64,000 nucleotides of DNA, taken from the NCBI GenBank assembly GCA_020912385.1, contig CP087215.1, forward strand, positions 1,736,001-1,800,000, written 5' to 3'. Source of the DNA: Neofusicoccum parvum. Its lineage: Eukaryota > Ascomycota > Dothideomycetes > Botryosphaeriales > Botryosphaeriaceae. Below, piece after piece: positions 10,843 through 21,062 of this stretch; positions within the stretch are counted from its first letter, which is position 1, and the number at the start of each line of letters is the position of its first letter. The translations under genes and the position numbers were made by a program. The notes under the pieces are model-generated. The model searched no databases. It was not told the DNA's origin and saw only the letters and a program-made list of their open reading frames with translations.

Positions 10843-11846
10843 GATAAGCCGGCGGCGCTTGCACGTCGTCTAATTAGGACGGAGGGGCGGCGAGATATGG
10901 TTTAGATTAAGTTTAAACGAGTGACGTCTTCGCGAGCGGGCGGGTGGACAGCAGGCGTGATGGTGGAGCGGCGCCGAAGAGAGTCGGGCGGCGGCCAGCC
11001 GGCGGAGGACGGAGCCGGAGCAGCGCCGCAGCAGAGGCAGCGACGGCCAGCGCGCGCCAGAAGCAGCCGCCCCGCTGGCCCCAGCGCGCCCCGAACGGGC
11101 CTGCCCAAACACCATCACGAGCCTCACCACCAAACACGGTGCTGACCGGCGGCCGTTTCTCATTTCTGTTTGCTCCAGTGCCAGCCCGGTTTCACCGCGG
11201 GCTTGGCCGTCTCGCACCACGGCCCCTGGCCGCCCGCCCGCTGCGCTGTTTCTGGCGCTGTTTCTGGCTGCCGCCGCCCGCCGCAGGACCCAATACGAGC
11301 TGCTGCTGCAGTCACCACCGCCGGCGCGCGAGAAAACCGGGGACTGGAAGAGCCTGGAAACAGTCTAGAAAAGTCGGTCGGCGCAGGGGAAATTTGCGGC
11401 TCAGCGAAGCGACGCTGCGGCGCTCCTGGACCTCACCGCCGACAGCCTGGCCGCCCCCGTTGCTCCCTGCGCGCCCGCTCACGGCGGCGGCAGCGTGGTG
11501 TAGCGCGCGCAGGAATGTTCCGCATCATTTCGTTTGGCGGGACGGAAAAATGGCTGAACAGGATGCGCCTCATGCGCAGCAGCCTGGCCTGTTTCACGTC
11601 CAAGCGATTGGTGTTCCTGACGCCGCCCGAGCCACGCGCTTCCGCTTTCAGCAGTCCTGCCGCTGCTCTGGTGGAGCATCGCAGCCGACTGCACCGTGTA
11701 GATGAAACTCACGTCTTGGCACCGCCCTGCCCGCTGCTGCACCCGCGGGCAAGCGAGGGGCATTGGGTTCTTGGCAATGCTTCAGCACTGTCGGCGCGCC
11801 CATCAGCCTGCTGCCCCGTGGGCGGAGCACTCTCCCGCTGCGTCTG
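10843..11846. other. GC-rich intergenic region, promoter of the AA9 gene
   Basis: Very GC-rich sequence with many overlapping chance frames on both strands and no recognisable protein. It lies between the divergent DUF3253 and AA9 genes and probably carries the regulatory region of the AA9 gene. Confidence 0.5.
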
Positions 11847-11853
11847 TATAAGA
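11847..11853 (+). promoter_or_regulatory. TATA-like box of the AA9 gene
   Basis: TATAAGA lies 130 bp before the ATG at 11983 in otherwise GC-rich sequence. The intervening leader becomes pyrimidine-rich (CTCTCACCTTCTTCCGC), as is usual before fungal start codons. Confidence 0.5.
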
Positions 11854-11982
11854 GCGGCCGCCCTGCCGGGCGTGACATGTTCTGATCATCAAGCCTGGAT
11901 AGCTTAGCATTCTCTCACCTTCTTCCGCTTTTAGCACACTTTCGTTCTTTTCGTCGCTCGTTGACACCCACACTCTTTCACC

Positions 11983-13125
11983 ATGAAGACCAACACCTAC
12001 AGCATGCTCGCTCTGGCAGCGGCCGCTAAGCTTGCCAACGCCCACACCACCGTCATGGCCGCCTGGATCAACGATGTTGACCAGGGCCTTGGAAACTCTG
12101 CCGATGGCTACATCCGCTCCCCTCCCTCCAACTCGCCCATCACGGATGTCACCTCCACCAGCATGACCTGCAACGTCAACAACGTCGCCACCGCCAAGAC
12201 GCTCTCCGTCAAGGCCGGCGACAAGCTCACCTTCGAGTGGCACCACGACGCCCGCTCCGACTCTGACGACATCATTGCCTCGTCCCACTTGGGCCCCGTC
12301 ATGGTCTACATGGCCCCCACCGAGAAGGGCACTGCCGGCAACGGCTGGGTCAAGATTGCCGAGGAGGGCTACTCCAACGGCAAGTGGGCTGTCGACACCC
12401 TGATCGCCAACAAGGGCAAGCACTCCATCACCGTCCCCGACGTCGCCGCCGGCAAGTACCTGTTCCGCCCGGAGATCATCGCCCTCCACGAGGGCAACCG
12501 CGAGGGCGGCGCCCAGCTCTACATGGAGTGCGTGCAGGTCGAGGTCACCTCGGACGGCACCACCACCCTGCCCGAGGGTGTCTCCATCCCCGGCGCCTAC
12601 ACCGCCACCGACGCCGGTATCCTCTTCGACATCTACAACAGCTTCACCAGCTACCCCATCCCCGGCCCGGCTGTCTGGGATGGCGCCTCGTCTGGCTCTA
12701 GCTCCGGCTCCGGCTCGTCTTCCTCCGCCGCCGCCGTTGCCACCACCGCCTCTTCCACCTCTGCCGCCGTTGAGGTTGCTGAGACCACCGCTCCGGCCAC
12801 CACCTCTGCCGCCGCTGTTGAGACTCCCGTCGTTGAGTCCTCTGCTCCCGCTGCCACCACCGCTGCTCCCGTCACCACCTCCGCCGCTGCCCCCGTTGTC
12901 ACTCAGACCGCGACCGCGACCGAGGAGGTTGTTGCCACCACCACCGCCGTTGTCTCTGCCCCCGCTGCCGAGACCCCTGCTACCGAGACTCCCTCGGCCG
13001 TTGGTGGTGCCGTGAAGAAGTACGGCCGCTGCGGTGGTAAGAACTACTCGGGCGCCACCTCTTGCGAGTCTGGCAGCTCCTGCAAGGTCTGGAACGACTG
13101 GTACTCCCAGTGCGTCTCTGAGTAA
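11983..13125 (+). CDS. AA9 lytic polysaccharide monooxygenase with CBM1
   Basis: Intronless gene of 380 residues for a secreted copper enzyme that oxidatively cleaves cellulose or related beta-glucans. A 20-residue signal peptide ends in ANA, leaving HTTV at the mature N-terminus; this His is half of the copper-binding histidine brace. The second brace His is probably in [12 protein letters not shown], and the later [17 protein letters not shown] block carries the family's His/Gln/axial Tyr set. The catalytic module ends near residue 235. It is followed by a ~110-residue linker rich in Ala, Ser, Thr, Val and Glu, then a C-terminal fungal cellulose-binding module ([11 protein letters not shown] to WYSQCVSE) with its Cys and aromatic residues. 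Module order and length are normal for AA9-CBM1 enzymes. Codon use is strongly C-ending, suggesting high expression on inducing carbon sources. Family call is very secure; substrate range is not known. Confidence 0.95.
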   Translation: MKTNTYSMLALAAAAKLANAHTTVMAAWINDVDQGLGNSADGYIRSPPSNSPITDVTSTSMTCNVNNVATAKTLSVKAGDKLTFEWHHDARSDSDDIIASSHLGPVMVYMAPTEKGTAGNGWVKIAEEGYSNGKWAVDTLIANKGKHSITVPDVAAGKYLFRPEIIALHEGNREGGAQLYMECVQVEVTSDGTTTLPEGVSIPGAYTATDAGILFDIYNSFTSYPIPGPAVWDGASSGSSSGSGSSSSAAAVATTASSTSAAVEVAETTAPATTSAAAVETPVVESSAPAATTAAPVTTSAAAPVVTQTATATEEVVATTTAVVSAPAAETPATETPSAVGGAVKKYGRCGGKNYSGATSCESGSSCKVWNDWYSQCVSE

Positions 13126-15754
13126 ATGCAGCTTGTAGTGGAGCCGGAAAATAGATGGCGATGGAGTTCACGATGTTGATGGGAAAAAAACCTCCTTTTC
13201 CAAGACCCTTGTTAAACACTTCTAAATCCTAGCCGATCCACTTGGAAACCCGCCCCATTGCATGGCGGCGCGTTTGGCTTAATTGCTCTTCATTGTAGAT
13301 ATATCAAATTTTCACAGCGGTCTGGTCGCCCTCTCCGAGCGACCGGAATTTTGCACAAACTTTGTTCTCCCTACATGCTCCCGGTGACACTGCGATGAAA
13401 TGAACCGAACTCAACACGCCCCAGCAAATTAGCCCTACGCACGCCTCCAGCGCCTCATCTCCCCATCCGCCCACATTCCAGACCCCCCCGATCGCCGCGC
13501 CGCCCTCCCAAAACACCACGCCTCCGCCGCCGATCCTCGTTTGGCCACAGACCTCCCAGCATCCCCATCACCCAAACCCCCTCTCTCCCCCAAAAAAAAA
13601 AACTCTCCTATTACGCAACCTGCACCCTCATCAGTTCGTCCACCGTCGTCCACGGCTCGAGCGTCGCCGGTCGGGAATTATTGCCCCGCGCGGTCCGGGC
13701 TGGGGGACGGCATCCCGAGGACGTAATCTTTAAGCTGCCGGTCCGTGCGCCGGGGATAAACGTGAAACATGTTCGCGGACACGCGAGCCTTGGCGCGCCT
13801 GGCCGGCCGACCGACGCCGCGCCCCCCCGGGGGCCGGAGGCTGAAACGGTGACGGCGGTCGCCGGGGTGCGGTGGGGTGGTGGCGGGAGGTTTTTTCTCT
13901 CGTTCTCTTTTGCGCGTGAGCGGGAGGGGACGATGGTGGCGATGGGAGGGAGGGACGAGGGTTTGTGACGCGGTTGGTGCGCGTGGTCTGGGAGGGGTGC
14001 GCGGGCGGCGCCGGGCCTCTCCCTGCACGTATGCGCTGTGATTGTTGTGTGGGGATCGCGAGGGGTGTTTACACAGTATGGCGGGTGGGTGATTGGTCGG
14101 CGCGGGATTAGGGAGCTGCGTGGACGAATTTCCGTATAGGGCCCCGCGGAGTGGGCCGGCGGAGCGCCAAGCCTGAGGGCGGTGACGGGCCTGACGTGAC
14201 GTGTGGACGGCATCCTGTCATTTCCATGTATATAGTGTTGCGCGGACGGTGTGGGTGGTAGGGCGGCGGGTGGGCAGGGATGCGGTGGCTATATCCTGCG
14301 ACGAGCGTGATGCGTGATGCGTGATGCGGTTGATGCCGACCAAGTGCGCGGTGAATTGGAGCATCGGTCCGGAGGCAGAGGTGCTACGCAACAAAGGGCA
14401 AGGTTGTCGACGAATGACTATGATGGCCTCGAGTTGCTCCACGGTTCTTAGCAGAATAGGGCCGCCGTTCATGACGTAGGTCGTATCCTCACACAAGAGG
14501 GCCGCCTTATCGCTGTTCCAAATGTCCTACAGCACCGTGTCACGCCTTTTAGCCTACAAACCCGTGGTAGACCAGGCCATTGCAATATACTCGTACTGAG
14601 GATGATTTAATTTATGAAAATCAATAGGGTTTCCGTCAGATAGGCCTTTTGGAGTGCTGCTGTGTAAGTGATACATGCATACGTTAGGCTTTTTTCGAAT
14701 TTTCTGTTTTAGCTACATGATTGGTAGTAATTGTCAACTCTCAGCAGTATTATGGAATCGACGGAAGTCCACCCTAATTTAAGCGTCCATAATAATTTCC
14801 TGACGTAACGCCTGATCAATTCCTGGACGCTCAGGAGACCATTGCAGATGATCACGACACTGCCAATACCTCTCGATATGGACAGGGCGGAGCAATCAGG
14901 ACCCTGAAATCCCCGACACCAGGAAATGGACGACGGTCGCCAATTATTCCTGATGCGACATCATTGTACATCGAGCCAAGGTTGAGTGCTGGAATACATG
15001 AGTCTTCAAAGTCCTTCTAGACATAATGCATGATATTTTGAGCCTCAAAATTCCCACTGCTTAATTCCAACACCAATGAGCATGGAGCTGTCATTTTTGA
15101 TGTCTGGTAAGGTCTCGATATATTCCTATTAGGCTATTCCCCACACAGCCACAACTTCGTCACCTTCCTTTCCACCACTTGGCGTTTTGAAATGGTGCGG
15201 AGGCAGCGCTTCATTGCGCAGGAATGCACCAAGACTGGGCACACCGTTGAACCTGTGGGGACCATCATCAAGGTCTTATAGTGCTCTTCAATCCATCCAA
15301 GTGCACCTAAAGTTTTGATATGATTGTCAAATAACTGTTCTTGGGACCGAATCTGCAGCTGTCCGCAGGTTCTCGGGAGACGGCTCGTTCGACATGGCAG
15401 GTTAAGGGAGTATGAGTGTTCTGGAGCATGAGAAAAAACGTCAGATGCGGCATAGTTTAGAAAACATGACTACAGAACATGTGCTAGTCCAATAGAGAAC
15501 TGGACACATCGCAGCGCTTCGGTATTTTTAGATAGACGCAAAAGTGGAGGATTGTCAGCACTTCTATTCGAAGCCCATGGGTCTTATAGTATTACGATGC
15601 ATTATTTATTAAGTATAAAATTCTACTCAGCCACTCAGCCATTAATAACAGGACTGATGGCATGTCTTTTTAGCCTGAACTCCAACACTCCAACATTATG
15701 CTCGCTAAAGTAACATGGATTATTGCCGCAACCTCCCTCTCCAACTGGAAATGT
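13126..15754. other. 2.6 kb gene-free stretch
   Basis: No supported gene. The first part (to ~14.5 kb) is GC-rich with chance frames such as 13611-14213 on the minus strand, whose translation is Pro/Arg-rich without a domain. The rest (14.5-15.75 kb) is clearly more AT-rich, without long frames, like old repeat sequence. An A-run lies at about 13592-13601. Confidence 0.5.
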
Positions 15755-17211
15755 TCAATTCCAATCTCCGTCGAGCAGAGCAGCAGCGTCCGGTTCGGAA
15801 CAGACGTATATCACGTCGTGCGAGCCCGTGTAGCCGTTGAATGTCGTGGTGCTACACCTCGTGTATGCTAAAAACAGTCAATCAGTTGCTCAAACTTTCA
15901 GACCGAGACTTGCATGCTTACCTCCCATATCCCGGTAATACAGCCAATCGCCAACCTCCACCTCACCCGGCAAGCTGCACGAGGGATTGACGCAGTCAAA
16001 GCTGTCACACGTGTTTCCCCAAATGCTGTACTCATGCCGTTCCACCGACTCCAGAAGGTCCGGATCGTCGACTATGGTGCGTCCCGCATGCCTGAACACC
16101 CGCGGCTCAGGCGGAACCTCGCAGATGGATGTGAAGTAGTTGCCATAGACGCCGTCATTGATGTACAGCATCGTCGACTTCAGGTTATTCGAGTCCTCCT
16201 CCAGCGGCTCCGCACTCCTCCGGGAGATCACGGCGGCCGCGGCGGTGAAGGCGCTGTTGACCATGAACCGGCCCGGCTCGGCGATGATCCGCACGCCGGA
16301 ATCAAGCGGGAAGTACGAATCTAGCGCCTGGTTGACCTGGCTGGCAGTCTGCGCGAAGAGAGGGCCGGCGCTAAATCCGCCTCCGATGTCGAGAGTGTGC
16401 ATTTGGAATCCCATGCCCGTTGCCTGGTCGAACACCGTCCTCGCGTCACGGATGGCTCTTTGGAAGGCGCTCGGATCTCTTCCGCCGCTGCCGACGTGGA
16501 ACGATACGCCAACGACGTTCAGACCCAAATCTCTTGCCAGTCTGAGAAGCTTGCTCGTGGCTTCCATGCGTGCTCCAAACTTGATGCTGAGCTGCGAGAC
16601 AGCTGAGGGATCGCAGGCGACGATCCGGAGGAGTAGCTGGGCCCCAGGATACACGCGCTTGATCTTGTGCAGCTCGTCCTCGTTGTCGAACGTCATCCAT
16701 TGGACTCCAGTATCACGCGCGAACTTGATGGCAGACATGACCTTGCAGGTGTGGGCGAAGATGATGCGAGACGGGTCGATGCCCATTGCCAGAATGGTGC
16801 GGATCTCTCCGATCGAGGCGCAGTCGAAGCCTGTACCCAAGGCTGCCAATAACCGCAGCACATGGGGATCCGGATTCGATTTAATTGCTGGAGAATATTC
16901 CAATCAGCCTTTAGTATTTGCGGGTTTTGAGAAAGCGACATACCGAAGAAAGGCGTCACGCGGCCCAGGCGGCGTCTCCATTCGGCGTGGAGCCGATACA
17001 CCTCTCCCAGGTCTGCGACGAAGAAAGCGTCGTCTTCTCCTGGTGCACAGGTTGCGCAGTCAATGTTCTGGATGCGATCGTGCATAATCTTCTTGACGAG
17101 GTGCTCTGCTGTTCCTTTGGAGTTGTCGGTGGTCGTCTCGAGGCATTCAAGCGGGTTCAGCCGGATATTGAGGTCAGGAGACCTGGGCGGTGTAAGTGCA
17201 ATTGGTGCCAT
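15755..17211 (-). CDS. ornithine decarboxylase-type group IV PLP decarboxylase
   Basis: Three exons, 17211-16944, 16887-15922 and 15867-15755, join in phase to give 448 residues, close to the ~450-470 of fungal ornithine decarboxylases. The enzyme would make putrescine from ornithine in the cytosol. Visible motifs: FFVADLGEVYRLH near residue 72; the PLP lysine motif AIKSNPDP across intron 1; GTGFDCAS; MTFDNEDELHKIKR; VSFHVGSGGRDP; the glycine-rich LDIGGGFS; EPGRFMVNSAF; the active-site WGNTCDSFD carrying the Cys/Asp pair of true ornithine decarboxylases; and a C-terminal TTTFNGY block in the last exon. AIKSN has Ser where AVKCN is usual, and the region after PSRIIFAH is unusual, so this may be a divergent paralogue. 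It lies divergent to an MFS transporter. A TATATA box near 17392 on this strand could serve it. Confidence 0.88.
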
Positions 17212-18774
17212 ATCTCAATATCTGGTAAAAGGTCCGGTGGGGAGGTGAGTGAAAGAGGTGGGCCTGGGTATGCAGCTTTCAGTGCGAGATATCTGCTTAA
17301 GACCGCTTGAGGACGGTTGTGGAAAAAATGGTTGGAGATGGATACCGAAAGTCAGCCTGACCGTCCGCCCTTTTCTACTCTCTCTCTATATAGTTCTGTC
17401 TCGCGCTGCATCGTCAAATGTTTCTTTGGATGGCGCCATTATTTCCACACATTAGGCTGCAAAGCTCAGAGACCTGCGCCTCAGCTGGGAGTGGGAAGTG
17501 CCGCTAATGGTCCCCTGTATCCATAAGGTTTTGCCTCTAGCATGGGAAGTACCGACGACAGCTCCTATTTCAGGGCATTGCAGGAGTGTGTTTGGATTGC
17601 CGACCTGAACGGTGCGTCCGCGTCTATAGGAACCGAGACCGAGGCGTGAGCTGAGTGCGTACTTGTCTCGTAATAAAATCAGCTTAGTGCGATACCGTGC
17701 CACAGAAACAGAGTCTGAGCCCATCCCCGGACTCCAGCCACACTCCACGTGGAGCGCCTGGACAACATCGAGTCTTGGCGCTGCGGCGACCCCGTGGATG
17801 TGGAAAGTGGCAAGGCGTTGTCCCGCACGGATGGATCCGAGTCGCGCAGCCTCAATCCAGATGGATGCAACGAATGGCGCAAGAATGGCAAGTCGTGCCG
17901 TTTTCAGAATGCCAGAGGGCCAAGCTTTGCGGGCCAGCCGTAGTACTCGCCAGAAATGGAGGGAGAAGGCATCAAACGTCGCGTCGACCCCAGTCCAAGT
18001 TCTCTCAGCACGTAGCTAGCACGTTCACGTGCTCTTGCAGACGGCGTTCAGACTGTTCTGGCTACTTGGTCTTTGCCGGAACCACAGATGCTTTTTCGAT
18101 GAAGGCTTCCAAACATGTCACGATTCACCTTGCCGGAGCGTAAGACACCATGCGTTGCGGAGTTATCCGGCTCCTTTAGCCCCGATGGTCGCCAAAGTAA
18201 CCAGTAGTCCCTGAATAGGAGAGTGCGGACACAGCCGTGGTGCAAAGGTTGTGGCGTCCAGGAGAAAATGGGCGAATGAAAGGCCGCGCTAGTGCTCAGC
18301 TAACGCCTTTTGCTTCCGTTCTACGCATTGCTCGGACCACTTGAAGGTCAAGGACATACCGCTGAATTCAGCTGCAGCACCACTTCAGTCCAGCCTGACG
18401 CCTTGTCGTACCGCTCGGGTGAGCTTCTGGGTTGGTGTGGAAATCTGGCGCGGACCAACGATTCTGGCGCTGTTCTTCAGCTATCAATCGTGCGGATGGC
18501 TTGTCCACGCTGAATTCATGGCGCACCTCTGGACCACGCGAACTGGTACAATCTCCTGACTGCTTTGCACCTATATCCCACAAGCTGCAGCATCTAGCCA
18601 CCTTCCTCCGTCTCCCATGACACTGTACTTTCGTAACTCCCAATTCACTACACTCTTTTCGAAATCCATCTCTACTTTCCTCCCTCTCCAAGCGCCCTTT
18701 AATTCCGTCACCTCCCACAATCTCCAGCAAAAGTTTTCTCTCGATGAGTTCCAGGTAGACAAAATAAATCGAAA
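17212..18774. other. divergent intergenic region between decarboxylase and transporter
   Basis: A 1.56 kb space that must hold both promoters. CTATATAG at 17386-17393 is a plausible TATA element for the decarboxylase, about 175 bp before its start. Open frames at 17.66-18.14 kb and 18.37-18.9 kb show no domain. The last 150 bp before the transporter start are pyrimidine-rich. Confidence 0.5.
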
Positions 18775-20794
18775 ATGGCAACCAACATCACACATGCTGT
18801 GGATTCGACATCCGATCTCGATAACCTTTTGGAAAAGCATGGCCTCGAGATCGGCGATGACCAGAACTTGCGTTGGTCTGCACAAAGCCACCATCATCCC
18901 CGCAATTGGGACTGGAAAAGGAAGATGTACGACGCGGGATTGATCATAATGTTAGAGATGCTCATGTGAGTAAACCAGTTTCTCCGCAGGTCTCCTCATC
19001 TCTGCTTGCTTCCATGTCGGCCAGTCAAGCTAATCGTTAACTAAAATGGCAGGGCTGTCATGAGTACAGTAGGCGTAAGATGAAAACATCGCAGTATCGT
19101 GCACGAGCTAAACAGCTAACACATCACCACCGCTTAGTCCGCCGTATCCGACCAAGCACGTTCCGAATACGGTTATGAGAAGACACTTGGCTACTTCGCC
19201 TTCACCTCCGCGTACGTCTCCCCACTCGATAACCCCCTCTCGCATCGACGTGGCAATCAGGTCTGACATTCCACAGGTACTTGCTTGGTGAGGGCGTTGG
19301 CGGAATATTTCTACCACCTATTTCTGAGTCCTTCGGCCGTAAAGTCGTTTACGTGACTGCCACGCTGTTCTATGCAGTATTTAATATCCTTCCGGCGGCT
19401 GTGACGCCGCAATTCAAGGGATCAGTAGCACTCTTCATCTTCGCCCGCGCGGCAGCTGGGATAGTAGGCTCCGTGCCTGCTACAGTAGCAGCGGGAAGCT
19501 TGGAAGATATGTTCGATGAGCGGCAGCGTATCTGGACAGTTGCAGCTTGGACCACGGCCTCGAATACAGGCGTATTGTTTGGCCCCATTTACGGAAGTTA
19601 TGTTACCGCATATTTAGGCTGGTGAGTGCAAGGTCACTTTCTGTTGTTCTGTAATCCAACGATGGTGAGCATGAAGCTGACTATGGAGAAGGCGGTGGGT
19701 ATTCTGGATCTCAGCAATCATCATGGCCATCTGTTTCTTTCTCACCCTGTTCCTCCGCGAATCCCGCTCTACTCGGCTCCTCCAACAGAAGCTCGACGAG
19801 ATTCTTGCCCTCGTCGACAACTCTCCGGACGCCACCCCTCGTTTCCGCATCGACAACCCAGACGCCGTCCCCTCTCTAAACACCTTTCTGACCACCACAC
19901 TCTTCCGACCCCTCCGCCTCCTTTTCACCGAACCCATCGTCATTCTCTGCTCCGCACTCAACGCCATTTCCTTCGCCATGATCTACGGTCTCACCGAAGG
20001 CCTCACAGTCGTCTACTCCTCGCCCGCCTACGACCTGCCCGACCCGCACACAACCTCCTCTCTCGCCTTCGTCCCCCTCATCCTCGGCCTCTTCTTCTCG
20101 CTCCCCTTCCGCGCCCACGACGCCCGCCGCTTCCGCGAGCTGAACGGCGCGGGCGTGCCGCCGGAGCGCAAGCTGTGGTCGTTCACGTTCGCGGTGCCGG
20201 CGCTGGCGCTCGGCTTCTGGGTGTTCGCGTGGACGATCCCGCCGCTGGTGCCGCGGGCGCCGCTGCTCCTGTCCATGGCGGCGCTGGTGCCCGTCGGGTT
20301 CGCCATCAACGATCTGGACTCCGTGCTGTAAGCAACATCTCCTCCCCACCTCCGCCTATTCAACCCAACGTCGGAAGAAGCTGACGCGTGATCCTCGATG
20401 AAGGTGCGGCTACATGGCGGACGTGTACGGGATGTACGCGGCCTCGGCTTTCTCGGCGTTGTCGCTGCTGCGCGCCCTCTGCGCCGCGGCGTTCCCGCTG
20501 TTTGCGGAGCCCATGTTCGAGCGCTTGGGGGCCAATGTCGCGGCGAGCGTGTTTGCGGCTATTGCTACTGCTTTCTGCGTCAGTCCCTGGGTGTTGCTGA
20601 GGTATGGTCGTCGCCTGCGCGAGCGGAGCAGCTTTGCTGAGTATTCGGCGGCGATGAATGAGAAGATGGTTGCGGGAAGCAGTAGTGAGGGATGCAGCAC
20701 GGTGACGCTTGGGGTTGGTGGTGCTGCCGGTGCTGATGCTCGTGATAAGGAGAAAGGGCAGTTCATAAATCCTGCTAGTGTCAGAAACAGGTAG
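18775..20794 (+). CDS. major facilitator superfamily transporter (DHA1-like)
   Basis: Six exons, 18775-18965, 19053-19074, 19138-19211, 19277-19621, 19692-20327 and 20404-20794, join in phase to give 552 residues. The protein is a 12-span plasma-membrane transporter of the drug:H+ antiporter 1 type. After a soluble N-terminus with the family's NWDWKRKMYD block come the first spans, LLGEGVGGIFLPPISESFGR (the motif A region), FARAAAGIVGSVPATVA and the antiporter-type ASNTGVLFGPIYGSYV. A central loop (FLRESRSTRLLQQKLDEIL) leads to the second half, which includes MIYGLTEGLTVVY and YMADVYGMYAASA. The C-terminal tail is Ser/Ala/Gly-rich. Exon 2 is only 22 nt. The substrate cannot be told; divergence from a polyamine enzyme makes polyamine export one guess, but drug or toxin export is as likely. 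Confidence 0.87.
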
Positions 20795-21062
20795 ATCGGT
20801 ACAAGCCAGCAACTGAAAAGATTGAGCTTAGAATTCTATATTGTGGTCAGGATTGAGCTATGAAGAAGATAATGCCGTGTTGTCGTTATCAGATAACGGC
20901 AATATCTAAATATCTTTGGGTATGACCATTATACACTCCCTGATGAAAATTGTGAATTCTTGGTAAGCTTGAGGGCTCCCACAAGAAGATGTTGTCCCGC
21001 AGATTTGTCACAACGTATTTGTACAACTTGGTGTCTGGAATCAATTTCTCCCCCTTTACCTT

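Noticed and set aside
13611..14213. Minus-strand frame of 200 codons
   Set aside because: Pro/Arg/Thr-rich translation without a domain in GC-rich DNA, overlapped by other frames; typical of chance.
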